This document shows, one piece after another, positions 1 to 9,435 of a DNA stretch of 64,000 nt; the stretch's first letter is position 1, and every line of letters starts with the position of its first letter. The stretch lies in the NCBI RefSeq assembly GCF_001468395.1, contig NZ_LNSG01000003.1:124001-188000 (forward strand). Reading direction: 5' to 3'. Source of the DNA: Sphingopyxis sp. H073 (GTDB taxonomy: Bacteria; Pseudomonadota; Alphaproteobacteria; Sphingomonadales; Sphingomonadaceae). The notes under the pieces are model-generated. The model had not been told where the DNA came from. It worked only from the letters and a program-made list of their open reading frames with translations, and did not search any database. The translations under genes were made by a program, and so were the position numbers.

Positions 1-546
1 CCGAAGAGCCCGGTCAACCGCCGCGAATATGGCCCCGGCCAGCACGGTCAGCGCCGCAAGGGCAAGATGTCGGACTTCGGCATCCAGCTCCGCGCGAAGC
101 AGAAGCTGAAGGGCTATTACGGCGACATCACCGAGAAGCAGTTTAAGAAGAACTATTTCGAGGCGTCGCGCATGAAGGGCGATACCGGCCAGAACCTGAT
201 CGGCCTGCTCGAACGCCGCCTCGACGCGATCGTCTATCGCTCGAAGTTCGCGCCGACGATTTTCTCGGCGCGCCAGCTCGTGAGCCACGGCCACGTCTAT
301 GTGAACGGCGTGAAGTGCAACATCGCGAGCCGCCTCGTGAAGCCGGGCGACGAAGTCACCCTCGGCAAGAAGGCGCAGGAAATGGCGCTGGTCGCCGAAG
401 CGCAGAGCCTGCCCGAGCGCGACCTGCCCGAATATCTGGCGCTCGACGGCACCAAGGCGACCTTCGTCCGCGTGCCCACGCTCGACGAAGTGCCCTATCC
501 GGTGAAGATGGAACCGAACCTCGTCGTCGAATTCTATTCGCGCTGA
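1..546 (+). CDS. rpsD: 30S ribosomal protein S4 (5'-truncated by window edge)
   Basis: Primary 16S rRNA-binding protein that nucleates assembly of the small ribosomal subunit body. The frame is open from base 1, so the start codon and roughly 20 N-terminal residues lie outside the window. About 181 residues are visible against the usual 204-205. The early part carries the conserved segment [17 protein letters not shown], and the S4 RNA-binding domain follows ([28 protein letters not shown], ending EFYSR). A strong terminator follows directly, so the gene ends its transcription unit. Identification is secure; only the 5' end is missing. Confidence 0.97.
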   Translation, partial: PKSPVNRREYGPGQHGQRRKGKMSDFGIQLRAKQKLKGYYGDITEKQFKKNYFEASRMKGDTGQNLIGLLERRLDAIVYRSKFAPTIFSARQLVSHGHVYVNGVKCNIASRLVKPGDEVTLGKKAQEMALVAEAQSLPERDLPEYLALDGTKATFVRVPTLDEVPYPVKMEPNLVVEFYSR

Positions 547-566
547 TCGGTTTCGATACCCGATTC

Positions 567-604
567 AAAAAAGGGGCGGTCCGGAAACGGGCCGCCCCTT
601 TTCG
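567..604 (+). terminator. Rho-independent terminator of rpsD
   Basis: A 10-bp stem, AAAGGGGCGG paired with CCGCCCCTTT, closes a short loop 20-odd bases after the rpsD stop and is followed by TTTTCG. The mirrored A-tract on the left side means it could also serve the convergent peptidase gene on the minus strand. Confidence 0.85.
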
Positions 605-619
605 TTTAACCGGCCTTCC

Positions 620-2602
620 TCAATGCGGCAGGAAGGCCGAAATCTTCCGCAGCATTTCGGTGCGGGCCTCCGACGCCTCGAGCGCGTGGCCGAGGTCGGG
701 ATATTCGACGAGTTCGACGCGCTTCTTCGCGCCCTCGAGTACGCGCTTCATCGTGCGCGACTGCGCGATCGCGACATTCTGGTCGAGCGTGCCGTGGAAC
801 ATCAGCACCGGCGCCTTGATCGCCCCCGCATTTTCTGCGGGCGATCCCTCGCGAATATGCGGCCCCGTCCCGATGAACTTGCCCTCGATGCGGCCGGTGC
901 CGTCGCGTGACGCCTCATCCTTCAATTGCGCGAGGTCGGTGACCGGCGCGATCGCGACGATCGACTTGAACAGGTCGGGTGCGAGTACCCCCGATTGCAG
1001 CGCGGCATAGCCGCCATAGGACCAGCCGACGATCGACAGCTTCGCAGGATCGGCGCCCTCTTTCACCAGCCAGCGGCCGGCGTCGGTCACATCGCCCACC
1101 GCGGTGCGCCACGACTGGAAACCGTTGTTCTGATACCATTGGTCACCGAAGCCCGCCGAGCCGCGATAATTGGGCTGCAGCACCGCATAGCCGCTTTGCG
1201 CGAAATATTGCGCCAGCCAGTCGAAGCCCCATTCATCGCGCGCCGAGGGTCCGCCGTGCGGCATCACGATCGCGGGCAGTCCCTTCGCGTCGGTTCGCCC
1301 GGGCGGCAGCGTCAGATAGCCCGGCACCAGCGTGCCATCGCTCGCAGGATAAGTGATCGCCTTTACCGGCGACAGTTTCACGGTCGCAAGCTGTTCGCGC
1401 GACAGCAAGAGCGGCCGCAGTTCCTTGGCGGCAGGTACATAGAGATAATAGGCGCCGGGATCGGTGTCGGATTCGGCGCGAACGATATAGCGGCTCTCGT
1501 CGGCCGACGCGTCGACGATCACCACGGGCTTCCCGCCCAGCGCCCGCGACAGCGAGTTCGTCATCTTCGCGATCGCGGGGTCGGTCATGACGGCGGTGCG
1601 CTGGTCGGTGGCATAGGACACGCCGACGATCCGACCGTTACGTCCGACGCGGACGATATCGTCGACGTCGACTTCGGGATGTTTGTAGATGGTCGTCGTC
1701 GTCCCGCTGCCATCGAGCGCCATCGCGACCACCGCCTGGCGGCCGTCGATCTTCTGGAAGCCATAGACGCGATCCGTCGCGGCATCGATCGCTGCCGGGC
1801 GGAATCCTTCGTCGGTCACGACGTCGCGCTGCGCCAGATATTGCCAGCTTCCGCCACCCTTCGGCCGGAAGGAATAGCGAACGACCGGATCATATTGCCC
1901 GACGCTGCTGGTATAGCCCTGCGTCTCCATGATGCGGACATTGCCCTGCCCGTCCGAGAGATAGTTGGTCGCATCACGGTTGGCCGATTCGACACGGCGC
2001 GCCGTGCCGTTCACCGAATCCACCCGGTCGACGCCCAGCCCCTCTGCCTTTTTCGCGAGATTCGTACCGATGGCGGCTTCGGGAACATAGCTGCGCGTCA
2101 TCAACAGCGACCCGTTGTCGGTCGAGGACCAGTCGATCACATTGCCGCCGCGAAAATCGGCGTAGAGCGATCGATCACTGCGACGATTGCTGAGCAGGCG
2201 AAGATTGCCGCCCGTCGCGTCGACGGCAATGATATTGCTCGCCCCCATGATGTCGCCGGCCACCACATCGCGCTGGAAGGTCTGGCACGCAAGGCGGGCA
2301 TTGGTCACCCAGCCGCACCAGCCGAGACTGCCGTCGGCGCCGCCGTCGCTCGACAGGATCACGCGCGGCTGCGCGCCTTCGGCCGTATCGACGATGAACA
2401 GCTGGCGCTTCTGCTTCGCACCCTGCCCGATGAAGGCAAGATGCTGACCATCGGGCGACAGGCTGACGTCGAGGATCGATTCGAGCGCGCCGAACCGCGC
2501 CGCGAGATCATTCTCCTGCGCCTGCGCTGCCGGGACAGCGGCAAGCGACGCCTGCAGGGCCAGCACCGACAGGCCCCGAACGAAAAATTTATGCGAAACC
2601 AA
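620..2602 (-). CDS. S9 family peptidase (prolyl oligopeptidase-type), exported
   Basis: Serine peptidase/acylaminoacyl-peptidase-like enzyme, probably acting on short peptides in the periplasm. A TTG start is chosen because GGGGGAA lies about 7 bases upstream and a good signal peptide follows (VRGLSVLALQASLAAVPAAQAQ). The longer ATG frame would bury that signal. The N-terminal half is WD/PD40-like beta-propeller (SPDGQHLAFIG). The C-terminal alpha/beta-hydrolase domain holds nucleophile Ser528 in GWSYGGY, Asp607 in GTLDQN and His639 in LGHALE. The product is 660 aa, normal for the family. It is divergent from an exported M28 peptidase, which suggests shared use in peptide scavenging. The exact substrate is unknown. 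Confidence 0.9.
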   Translation of the reverse strand: MVSHKFFVRGLSVLALQASLAAVPAAQAQENDLAARFGALESILDVSLSPDGQHLAFIGQGAKQKRQLFIVDTAEGAQPRVILSSDGGADGSLGWCGWVTNARLACQTFQRDVVAGDIMGASNIIAVDATGGNLRLLSNRRSDRSLYADFRGGNVIDWSSTDNGSLLMTRSYVPEAAIGTNLAKKAEGLGVDRVDSVNGTARRVESANRDATNYLSDGQGNVRIMETQGYTSSVGQYDPVVRYSFRPKGGGSWQYLAQRDVVTDEGFRPAAIDAATDRVYGFQKIDGRQAVVAMALDGSGTTTTIYKHPEVDVDDIVRVGRNGRIVGVSYATDQRTAVMTDPAIAKMTNSLSRALGGKPVVIVDASADESRYIVRAESDTDPGAYYLYVPAAKELRPLLLSREQLATVKLSPVKAITYPASDGTLVPGYLTLPPGRTDAKGLPAIVMPHGGPSARDEWGFDWLAQYFAQSGYAVLQPNYRGSAGFGDQWYQNNGFQSWRTAVGDVTDAGRWLVKEGADPAKLSIVGWSYGGYAALQSGVLAPDLFKSIVAIAPVTDLAQLKDEASRDGTGRIEGKFIGTGPHIREGSPAENAGAIKAPVLMFHGTLDQNVAIAQSRTMKRVLEGAKKRVELVEYPDLGHALEASEARTEMLRKISAFLPH

Positions 2603-2771
2603 GATATATTCCCCCGTTAGAATCTTATGGGGAATGACTGCCACCCGCACCGGAATTATCAAGCGTCTTTGGAACCTTATCGGCAGCTTCGCCTCTTGCG
2701 CTGCGCCTTGCATCGACGCGCGGCGGCTGGCACAAGCCCGGTCGCCCGCAAACGAAACCCCAAGGAATTCC

Positions 2772-4451
2772 ATGCTTCGCTTCCCCCGAACCACCGCAGC
2801 CTTTGCGGTCCTCCTGTCCGTCGCGGCGTGCGGCGGTGCCGACAAGGCGGCCACCGCCATCGCCCTGCCCGACGTCCAGTTCCCCGACCTGTCGCTGCAG
2901 ACGCTGCAGGATGTCACCAGGGAACTGTCCTCCGACGCCTATGAGGGCCGCGCGCCCGGCACCGTGGGCGAGGAAAAGACGATCGCCTATCTGATCAAGC
3001 AATATGAGGCGGCGGGGCTGAAGCCCGGCAACAAAGGCAAGTGGACGCAGGATGTCCCGCTGGTCGAGATCACGACGAAAAATGCGACCCCGCTTACCTT
3101 CTCCGGCGGCAAGACCCCGGTGACCGCGCAATATGCGAAGGACTATGTCGCCTTCAGCTACCGCGTGCAGCCGAGGACCGAGATCAAGGACAGCGACGTC
3201 GTTTTCGTCGGCTATGGCATCAACGCGCCCGAAAAGGGCTGGAACGACTATGCCGGGCTCGACGTCAAGGGCAAGACCGTCATCATCCTCGTCAACGACC
3301 CCGACTGGCAGACAAAGGAAGCCAAGGGCGAATTCAACGGCCGCGCGATGACCTATTACGGTCGCTGGACCTATAAATATGAGGAGGCGGCACGCCAGGG
3401 CGCCGCCGCCGCGCTGATCGTCCACGATACCGAACCCGCCGCCTATGGCTGGAACGTCGTCGAAAGCAGCAACACCGGTGCCAATTATCTCGCCGAAAGC
3501 AAGGACGGCGGCGCCAGGGAAACCGCCGCGAACGGCTGGATCCAGCTCGGCAAGGCGAAGGAACTTTTCGCGAGCGCCGGACAGGATTTCGACGCGCTGC
3601 GCACCGCAGCCGCGAAGAAGGGCTTCAAGCCCGTCGCGCTGACCGGCGTGAAGGCGACCTTCGGCTTCGACAACGCGATCGCCAAGAAGATGTCGCATAA
3701 CGTCATCGGTGTGCTACCGGGCGCCAAGCGGCCCGACGAATATGTGCTCTATACCGGCCACTGGGACCATCTGGGCCGCTGCACGCCGGTGAACGGCGAT
3801 GGCATCTGCAACGGCGCGGTCGACAATGCGAGCGGCATCGCGGGTCTCGTCACGCTGGCACAGGCGTACAAGAAGGCCGGAGCGCCCGACCGCAGCATCG
3901 TGTTCCTCGCCGTCACCGCCGAAGAATCGGGTCTGCTCGGTTCCAGATATTATGCCGAGAACCCGATCTTCCCGCTCGGCCAGACGGTCGGTGGGGTGAA
4001 CATGGACTCGCTTAACCCCAACGGCCCCGCGAAGGACATCGTCGTCGTCGGCCGCGGCAAGTCGCAGCTCGACGCCTATCTCGAAAAGGTCGCCAAGGCT
4101 GCGAACATCGCGATCGTCGACGAACCGACCCCCGAAAAGGGCTTCTATTACCGTTCGGATCACTTCAGCTTCGCGAAGCTGGGGGTACCCTTCTTCAACT
4201 TCGGCGCGGGCGAAGACCTGGTCGCGGGCGGCACGGAAGCCGGCAAGAAGGCGGCGGAAGATTATGAAAAGAACCGCTATCACGCACCCGCCGACGAGTA
4301 TGATGCAATCGGCAATTGGGACGGGATGCTCGCCGACCTGAAGCTCTACTATGCCGTCGGCCGGATGCTCGCATCGACGACCGCGTGGCCGAACTGGAAC
4401 GAAGGCGACGAGTTCCGCGCCGCGCGCGACAAATCGCGCCCGGCGAAGTAG
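2772..4451 (+). CDS. M28 family zinc metallopeptidase, lipoprotein
   Basis: Predicted aminopeptidase of the M28 family with an inserted PA domain, anchored as a lipoprotein. The start ATG gives a lipobox LLSVAAC with Cys20. The PA region covers roughly residues 130-290. Metal ligands are visible: His330 and Asp332 in GHWDHLG, Asp351 in VDNASG, the Glu384-Glu385 pair in TAEES, an Asp in NMDSL, and a late His in SDHFSF. Length is 559 aa. It is divergently placed from the S9 peptidase, with about 170 bp between the two starts for shared control. The family call is firm; the specificity (amino acid or dipeptide release) cannot be read from sequence. Confidence 0.9.
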   Translation: MLRFPRTTAAFAVLLSVAACGGADKAATAIALPDVQFPDLSLQTLQDVTRELSSDAYEGRAPGTVGEEKTIAYLIKQYEAAGLKPGNKGKWTQDVPLVEITTKNATPLTFSGGKTPVTAQYAKDYVAFSYRVQPRTEIKDSDVVFVGYGINAPEKGWNDYAGLDVKGKTVIILVNDPDWQTKEAKGEFNGRAMTYYGRWTYKYEEAARQGAAAALIVHDTEPAAYGWNVVESSNTGANYLAESKDGGARETAANGWIQLGKAKELFASAGQDFDALRTAAAKKGFKPVALTGVKATFGFDNAIAKKMSHNVIGVLPGAKRPDEYVLYTGHWDHLGRCTPVNGDGICNGAVDNASGIAGLVTLAQAYKKAGAPDRSIVFLAVTAEESGLLGSRYYAENPIFPLGQTVGGVNMDSLNPNGPAKDIVVVGRGKSQLDAYLEKVAKAANIAIVDEPTPEKGFYYRSDHFSFAKLGVPFFNFGAGEDLVAGGTEAGKKAAEDYEKNRYHAPADEYDAIGNWDGMLADLKLYYAVGRMLASTTAWPNWNEGDEFRAARDKSRPAK

Positions 4452-4455
4452 AGCT

Positions 4456-4539
4456 TCGTCATTGCGAGCGAAGCGAAGCAATCCAGAACGGTATAGGCAG
4501 CTCTGGATTGCCGCGTCGCTTCGCTCCTCGCAATGACGA
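4456..4539. repeat. Intergenic palindromic repeat (CGTCATTGCGAG type)
   Basis: Left arm TCGTCATTGCGAGCGAAGCG and right arm ending CGCTCCTCGCAATGACGA are inverted copies separated by a short centre; the CAATCCAGA and TCTGGATTG pieces also pair. The whole forms a long imperfect hairpin in the gap between the M28 peptidase and aguA. Sequences of this form are known as dispersed intergenic repeats in several alphaproteobacteria. Only one copy is in this window. Confidence 0.8.
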
Positions 4540-4557
4540 GATAAAGGACAAGCGCCC

Positions 4558-5541
4558 ATGACGCTCAGAATGCCCGCCGAATGGGCGCCGCACGAGGCGG
4601 TGTGGATCGGATTTCCGCACCTCGATGACGAATGGGCGGGCGCGATCGACGCGGCCCGCGCCGACGTCGCCGCCTTCGCCAACGCCGTCCATGACGGGGG
4701 GCGCGGCGAAGAAGTGCGGCTGGTCGTCAACGACGAACGGCAGGCGGAGATCGCGGCGCAGTTGGTCGACGCGGGCGTCCATATCCTCGTCCAACCGCTC
4801 GGCGATATCTGGCTGCGCGACACGGGGCCGATCATCGCAGGCACGGGCTCCGCACGCCGAGCGCGCAACTTCGAATTCAACTGGTGGGGCGATAAATTCG
4901 TCATGCCGGGTGATCAGGAAGTGGGGGCGGCGCTTGCCGCCGGGTCGGGCCTGCCTGTGGACGATCAGGACTGGGTGCTCGAAGGCGGCGCGATCGACGT
5001 CGACGGTACCGGGCTTTGCGTTACCACCGAGGAATGCCTGCTCAACACCAACCGCAACCCGGTGCTGACGCGCGAGGATATCGCGGTGCGCCTGCACCAG
5101 TCGCTCGGTATCGAGCGGCTGCTGTGGCTCGGCAACGGGCTGGTCGGCGATCACACCGACGGCCATGTCGACAATCTCGCCCGCTTCGTCGGCGAAGGGC
5201 GCCTCGCGCTTCCCGTTGCGGCGGGCGACGATGACCCCAACGCCCATATCTATGCGGACGCCCGCGCCCGCACCGCGGCCTTCGGCGGAATCGAGATCGT
5301 CGACCTGCCCTCGCCGGGCCGGGTCGAAATCGACGGCGAGATCGCGGCGGCGAGCTATATGAACTTCTACATCGGTAACACGGTCGTGGTCGTTCCGACC
5401 TATGGAGTGGCGAACGATGCGGCAGCCGTCGACATGCTTGCCGCGCTCTTCCCCGATCGCCGGGCCGTCGGCGTGCCCGCGCGCGGGATCATCGTCGGCG
5501 GCGGCAGCTTCCATTGCTCGAGCCAGCAGCTTCCGGCCTAG
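4558..5541 (+). CDS. aguA: Agmatine deiminase
   Basis: Hydrolyses agmatine to N-carbamoylputrescine and ammonia in the cytoplasm, the first step of the arginine-decarboxylase route to putrescine. The 327-aa product starts with the typical MPAEWAPHEAVWIGFPH. It has the guanidino-modifying fold signatures WLRDTGP, NWWGDKF and DGHVDN, and the catalytic Cys320 in GGGSFHCSSQQ near the C-terminus. It is slightly shorter than many relatives (340-370 aa), but all catalytic segments are present. The next gene encodes the second pathway enzyme 58 bases downstream, which strengthens the call against a generic peptidyl-arginine deiminase. Confidence 0.94.
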   Translation: MTLRMPAEWAPHEAVWIGFPHLDDEWAGAIDAARADVAAFANAVHDGGRGEEVRLVVNDERQAEIAAQLVDAGVHILVQPLGDIWLRDTGPIIAGTGSARRARNFEFNWWGDKFVMPGDQEVGAALAAGSGLPVDDQDWVLEGGAIDVDGTGLCVTTEECLLNTNRNPVLTREDIAVRLHQSLGIERLLWLGNGLVGDHTDGHVDNLARFVGEGRLALPVAAGDDDPNAHIYADARARTAAFGGIEIVDLPSPGRVEIDGEIAAASYMNFYIGNTVVVVPTYGVANDAAAVDMLAALFPDRRAVGVPARGIIVGGGSFHCSSQQLPA

Positions 5542-5599
5542 CATAAGGGGCGAAGCGCCCTATATTCCGGCTCGATTCTCGCGCCACCACGGACGAACC

Positions 5600-6451
5600 A
5601 TGACCCGCACCATCACCGTCGCCGCGCTGCAGCTCCGCCTGCCGGGCCCCGTTCAGCCGAACATTGACGCGGTCACCGCGCTCGTCGAGGAAGCGGCGGC
5701 AAAGGGCGCGCAAGTGATCCTGCCGCCCGAACTCTTCGAAGGCCCCTATTTCTGCCAGGTCGAGGAGGAAGAACTCTTCGCAACCGCGCGCCCGACCGCC
5801 GAACATCCCAGCGTCGCCCGGATGCAGGCGCTGGCCGCGACGCTGAAGGTCGCGATCCCGACGAGCTTTTTCGAAAAGGACGGGCCGCATTATTACAACA
5901 CCCTCGCGATGATCGGCCCCGACGGGGCGATCATGGGGACGTACCGCAAGAGCCACATTCCCGACGGCCCCGGCTATGAAGAAAAATATTATTTCCGCCC
6001 CGGCAATACCGGCTTCAAGGTCTGGGACGTGTTCGGGACGCGGATCGGCGTCGGCGTGTGCTGGGACCAATGGTATCCCGAATGCGCGCGCGCAATGGCG
6101 CTGATGGGCGCAGAACTGCTCTTCTACCCGACCGCCATCGGGTCCGAGCCGTATGACGCCGACCTCGACACCAGCCGCATGTGGCGCCGCGCGATGCAGG
6201 GACACAGCGTGTCGAACTGCATGCCGGTGATCGCCGCCAATCGTATAGGCGCCGAGGGCGATGCGAACTTCTATGGCCACAGTTTCATCACCGACGAATG
6301 GGGCGACATGACGCAGGCGTTCGGCGCCAGCGAAACCGGCGTGCTGGTCGAAACGATCGACCTTGACCGCGCAGCGAAGCACCGCGCCGGCATGGGCTTC
6401 TTCCGCGACCGCCGGCCGCAGCTTTACGGGCGGCTGGTCGAGGACATCTGA
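5600..6451 (+). CDS. aguB: N-carbamoylputrescine amidase
   Basis: Nitrilase-superfamily amidase that splits N-carbamoylputrescine to putrescine, CO2 and ammonia. The catalytic triad is visible as Glu44 (LPPELFEG), Lys117 (YRKSHIPDG) and Cys154 (GVCWDQWYPE). At 283 aa it has the normal family length. The ATG at MTRTITVAALQ is preferred over an in-frame upstream extension that overlaps aguA and has no family similarity. It sits directly after aguA in the same direction, so the two probably form one operon for putrescine synthesis. Confidence 0.95.
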   Translation: MTRTITVAALQLRLPGPVQPNIDAVTALVEEAAAKGAQVILPPELFEGPYFCQVEEEELFATARPTAEHPSVARMQALAATLKVAIPTSFFEKDGPHYYNTLAMIGPDGAIMGTYRKSHIPDGPGYEEKYYFRPGNTGFKVWDVFGTRIGVGVCWDQWYPECARAMALMGAELLFYPTAIGSEPYDADLDTSRMWRRAMQGHSVSNCMPVIAANRIGAEGDANFYGHSFITDEWGDMTQAFGASETGVLVETIDLDRAAKHRAGMGFFRDRRPQLYGRLVEDI

Positions 6452-6472
6452 TTGCGACCAAGGGGGCGAGCG

Positions 6473-7117
6473 ATGGAATTACCTGAAGATATCTTCACCG
6501 AACCCGAGGACGTCGATCCCGAAACGCTGAACAATCTCGGCCCGCTGCGCCGGCTGGCCGGCATATGGGAGGGCCAGCGCGGCGTCGACGTCAACCCGAA
6601 GGCCGACGGCCCCGAAACGCGCAAATATTACGAGCGGATCGAGATGCAGCCGATCGACCCGCAGGCGAACGGACCGCAGCTTTTCTATGGCCTGCGCTAT
6701 CACGTCCATATCAACACGCGCGAAGAGGACATCACCTTTCACGATCAGGTCGGCTACTGGCTTTATGAAGCCGCGACCGGCGTGATCCTGCAGACGCTGG
6801 CGATCCCGCGCGGGCAGATCGCGATCGCGGCGGGCCACGCCAAGCCCGGCGACAGGAAACTGGTCCTGAAAGCCGAGCGCGGCCAGACCGAATATGGCAT
6901 CTGTTCGACGACTTTCCTCGACCTCGCCTTTCGCACCGACAGCTACCAGCTGACGGTCGATTTTCACGACGACGGGTCGTGGAGTTATGTCTCCGACACG
7001 ATGCTGATGGTGAAGGGCCGTGACGAGCCTTTCCTTCACCGCGACCATAACCGGCTGAGCAAGATCGGCGAGCCCGACCTCAATCCCTGGGCGAAGATCG
7101 CCAAAGGCGCGGCATAG
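6473..7117 (+). CDS. Nitrobindin/THAP4-type heme-binding beta-barrel protein
   Basis: Predicted FABP-like ten-stranded beta-barrel of the nitrobindin family, whose characterised members bind ferric heme and react with nitric oxide or peroxynitrite. The family start GPLRRLAGIWEGQRG is visible around residues 25-40, followed by alternating strands (YGLRYHVHINT, DQVGYWLYE) and a C-terminal HRDHNRL with candidate axial His residues. The ATG is chosen because AGGGGGCGAG precedes it; an upstream TTG lacks a site. It starts 21 bases after aguB in the same direction, so it may be cotranscribed, though no metabolic link is obvious. Domain call is good; the heme role is inferred. Confidence 0.75.
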   Translation: MELPEDIFTEPEDVDPETLNNLGPLRRLAGIWEGQRGVDVNPKADGPETRKYYERIEMQPIDPQANGPQLFYGLRYHVHINTREEDITFHDQVGYWLYEAATGVILQTLAIPRGQIAIAAGHAKPGDRKLVLKAERGQTEYGICSTTFLDLAFRTDSYQLTVDFHDDGSWSYVSDTMLMVKGRDEPFLHRDHNRLSKIGEPDLNPWAKIAKGAA

Positions 7118-7120
7118 CGC

Positions 7121-7741
7121 TCAGCTCTGGAAACGGCGGATGCTCTCAAGGTCGGCGCGGTCGAGCGGCTGGGTCAGCCACAAGCCGCCACGCGTCCCGC
7201 GCGCCCAGCGGACGATCGCCTTGCGGTGAATGCCGCTGGCGAGGGCCAGGTCGACTTCCTTGCCGACCTCGAGCGCACCGTCGTGGACGAACCCCGCGCC
7301 GCTCTGCGACAGGTCGACGAGTTCGATGTCGCTCGTCCCCTCTTCGGTCGTGACCTTCGCCCGCGTGTGCACGGGCAAGCGCGGCTGGCGATAGCCGCTG
7401 GCACGCTGTTCGGCGGCGAGTTGCTTCAGCACGTCGGCGACATCGACTTCCCGGTCGAACTCGACGCCGAGACGGCCGCCCTCCGACCACACGACCTTGC
7501 CGCGGACGACGACGGCGTCCGACAGCGCGATTTCGAGCTTCTCGCCGACCGCAACCGGCACGTCGGCGGCGAGCATCATCCCGCGATCCGACATGTTGCG
7601 GACGCGCCACAGCCCGACGTCGCCGTCGCGCGTCACCTTTGCGATGCGCCAGACGGTGCGATAGCGATCGCCGCCGCGACGATCGGCATCCGCTCCGGCG
7701 ACCGGCTGGGACACGGCATTGGCAGCGATCGGTTTCTTCAT
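7121..7741 (-). CDS. Protein with two PilZ domains
   Basis: Cytoplasmic protein with two consecutive PilZ-type barrels, candidates for c-di-GMP binding. The first spans roughly residues 20-100 (RRGGDRYRT, WRVRNMSDRGMML, GRLGVEFDR). The second spans roughly residues 115-200 (RLPVHTRAKV, ELVDLSQSGAGFVHDG). The RxxxR and D/NxSxxG-like motifs are recognisable but degenerate, so ligand binding by each domain is uncertain. The ATG at MKKPIAAN follows GAGG by 5 bases; an in-frame ATG 45 bases upstream (to 7786) is possible but has no good ribosome site. It ends 3 bases from the convergent nitrobindin-like gene. Confidence 0.8.
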   Translation of the reverse strand: MKKPIAANAVSQPVAGADADRRGGDRYRTVWRIAKVTRDGDVGLWRVRNMSDRGMMLAADVPVAVGEKLEIALSDAVVVRGKVVWSEGGRLGVEFDREVDVADVLKQLAAEQRASGYRQPRLPVHTRAKVTTEEGTSDIELVDLSQSGAGFVHDGALEVGKEVDLALASGIHRKAIVRWARGTRGGLWLTQPLDRADLESIRRFQS

Positions 7742-8031
7742 GCCATCCTCGTTCGGAATAGCGCCGGGAGAGCGGGAATAGGTCATCGTTATACTTCAGT
7801 ACGCATGAATAACGCCACCATATGCATAGCGAAAATCTTCTTATTACTCAACGCCGTCGCGTCCCGCAGTTAACGGTTCATCAACGAGTTAACCTGATCC
7901 CACCGCGACATTGCCTGCCGAATATGAATAAAGTTCCCAATTTGCTAAATTTAACGGCGCCAGAACGGCGGCATTAAGTGCAGAAATGGGTAAATGACGG
8001 CCGGTGCGGACACTCGCCTCGACGCGGCGGG

Positions 8032-9147
<1,116 letters not shown>

Positions 9148-9285
9148 CTAAACCCACGCATGTTGGCTGGCCGTCATGGCGTCAATTGTTACAGAAGGCG
9201 GCGCGCCCGATTCATGAGCCCGGCCGTTTTCCAGACCGGACGAGCGGTTCGTCGCACGACGAATGGAGGATTTGCGCGGCGGTTA

Positions 9286-9370
9286 TGGTGCCCCTGGCCG
9301 GACTCGAACCAGCACTCCTTGCGGAACTCGATTTTGAGTCGAGCGCGTCTACCAATTTCACCACAGGGGC
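9286..9370 (-). tRNA. tRNA-Leu (anticodon CAA)
   Basis: The minus strand reads GCCCCTGTGGTGAAATTGGT at the 5' end and CAGGGGCACCA at the 3' end, giving a 7-bp acceptor stem with encoded CCA. The anticodon arm CTCGA-CTCAAAA-TCGAG carries CAA, and a long variable arm marks a class II tRNA. The TTCGAGTCC T-loop is intact. Total 85 nt. Confidence 0.97.
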
Positions 9371-9435
9371 ACAGCATCGGCATGGTGCCGAAAGCGCGGC
9401 GCTTCCCCTAGGGCGAAGCGCCGCCGCTTGCCAAG

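Noticed and set aside
926-2620. Long open frame opposite the S9 peptidase (564 codons)
   Set aside because: It is an antisense shadow produced by high GC and codon bias. The minus-strand frame has a signal peptide and full catalytic motifs, whereas this one has low-complexity Arg/Asp/Gly composition.
5545-5562. Small hairpin AGGGGCGAAGCGCCCT between aguA and aguB
   Set aside because: Only a 5-bp stem with no T-run, so too weak to call a terminator.
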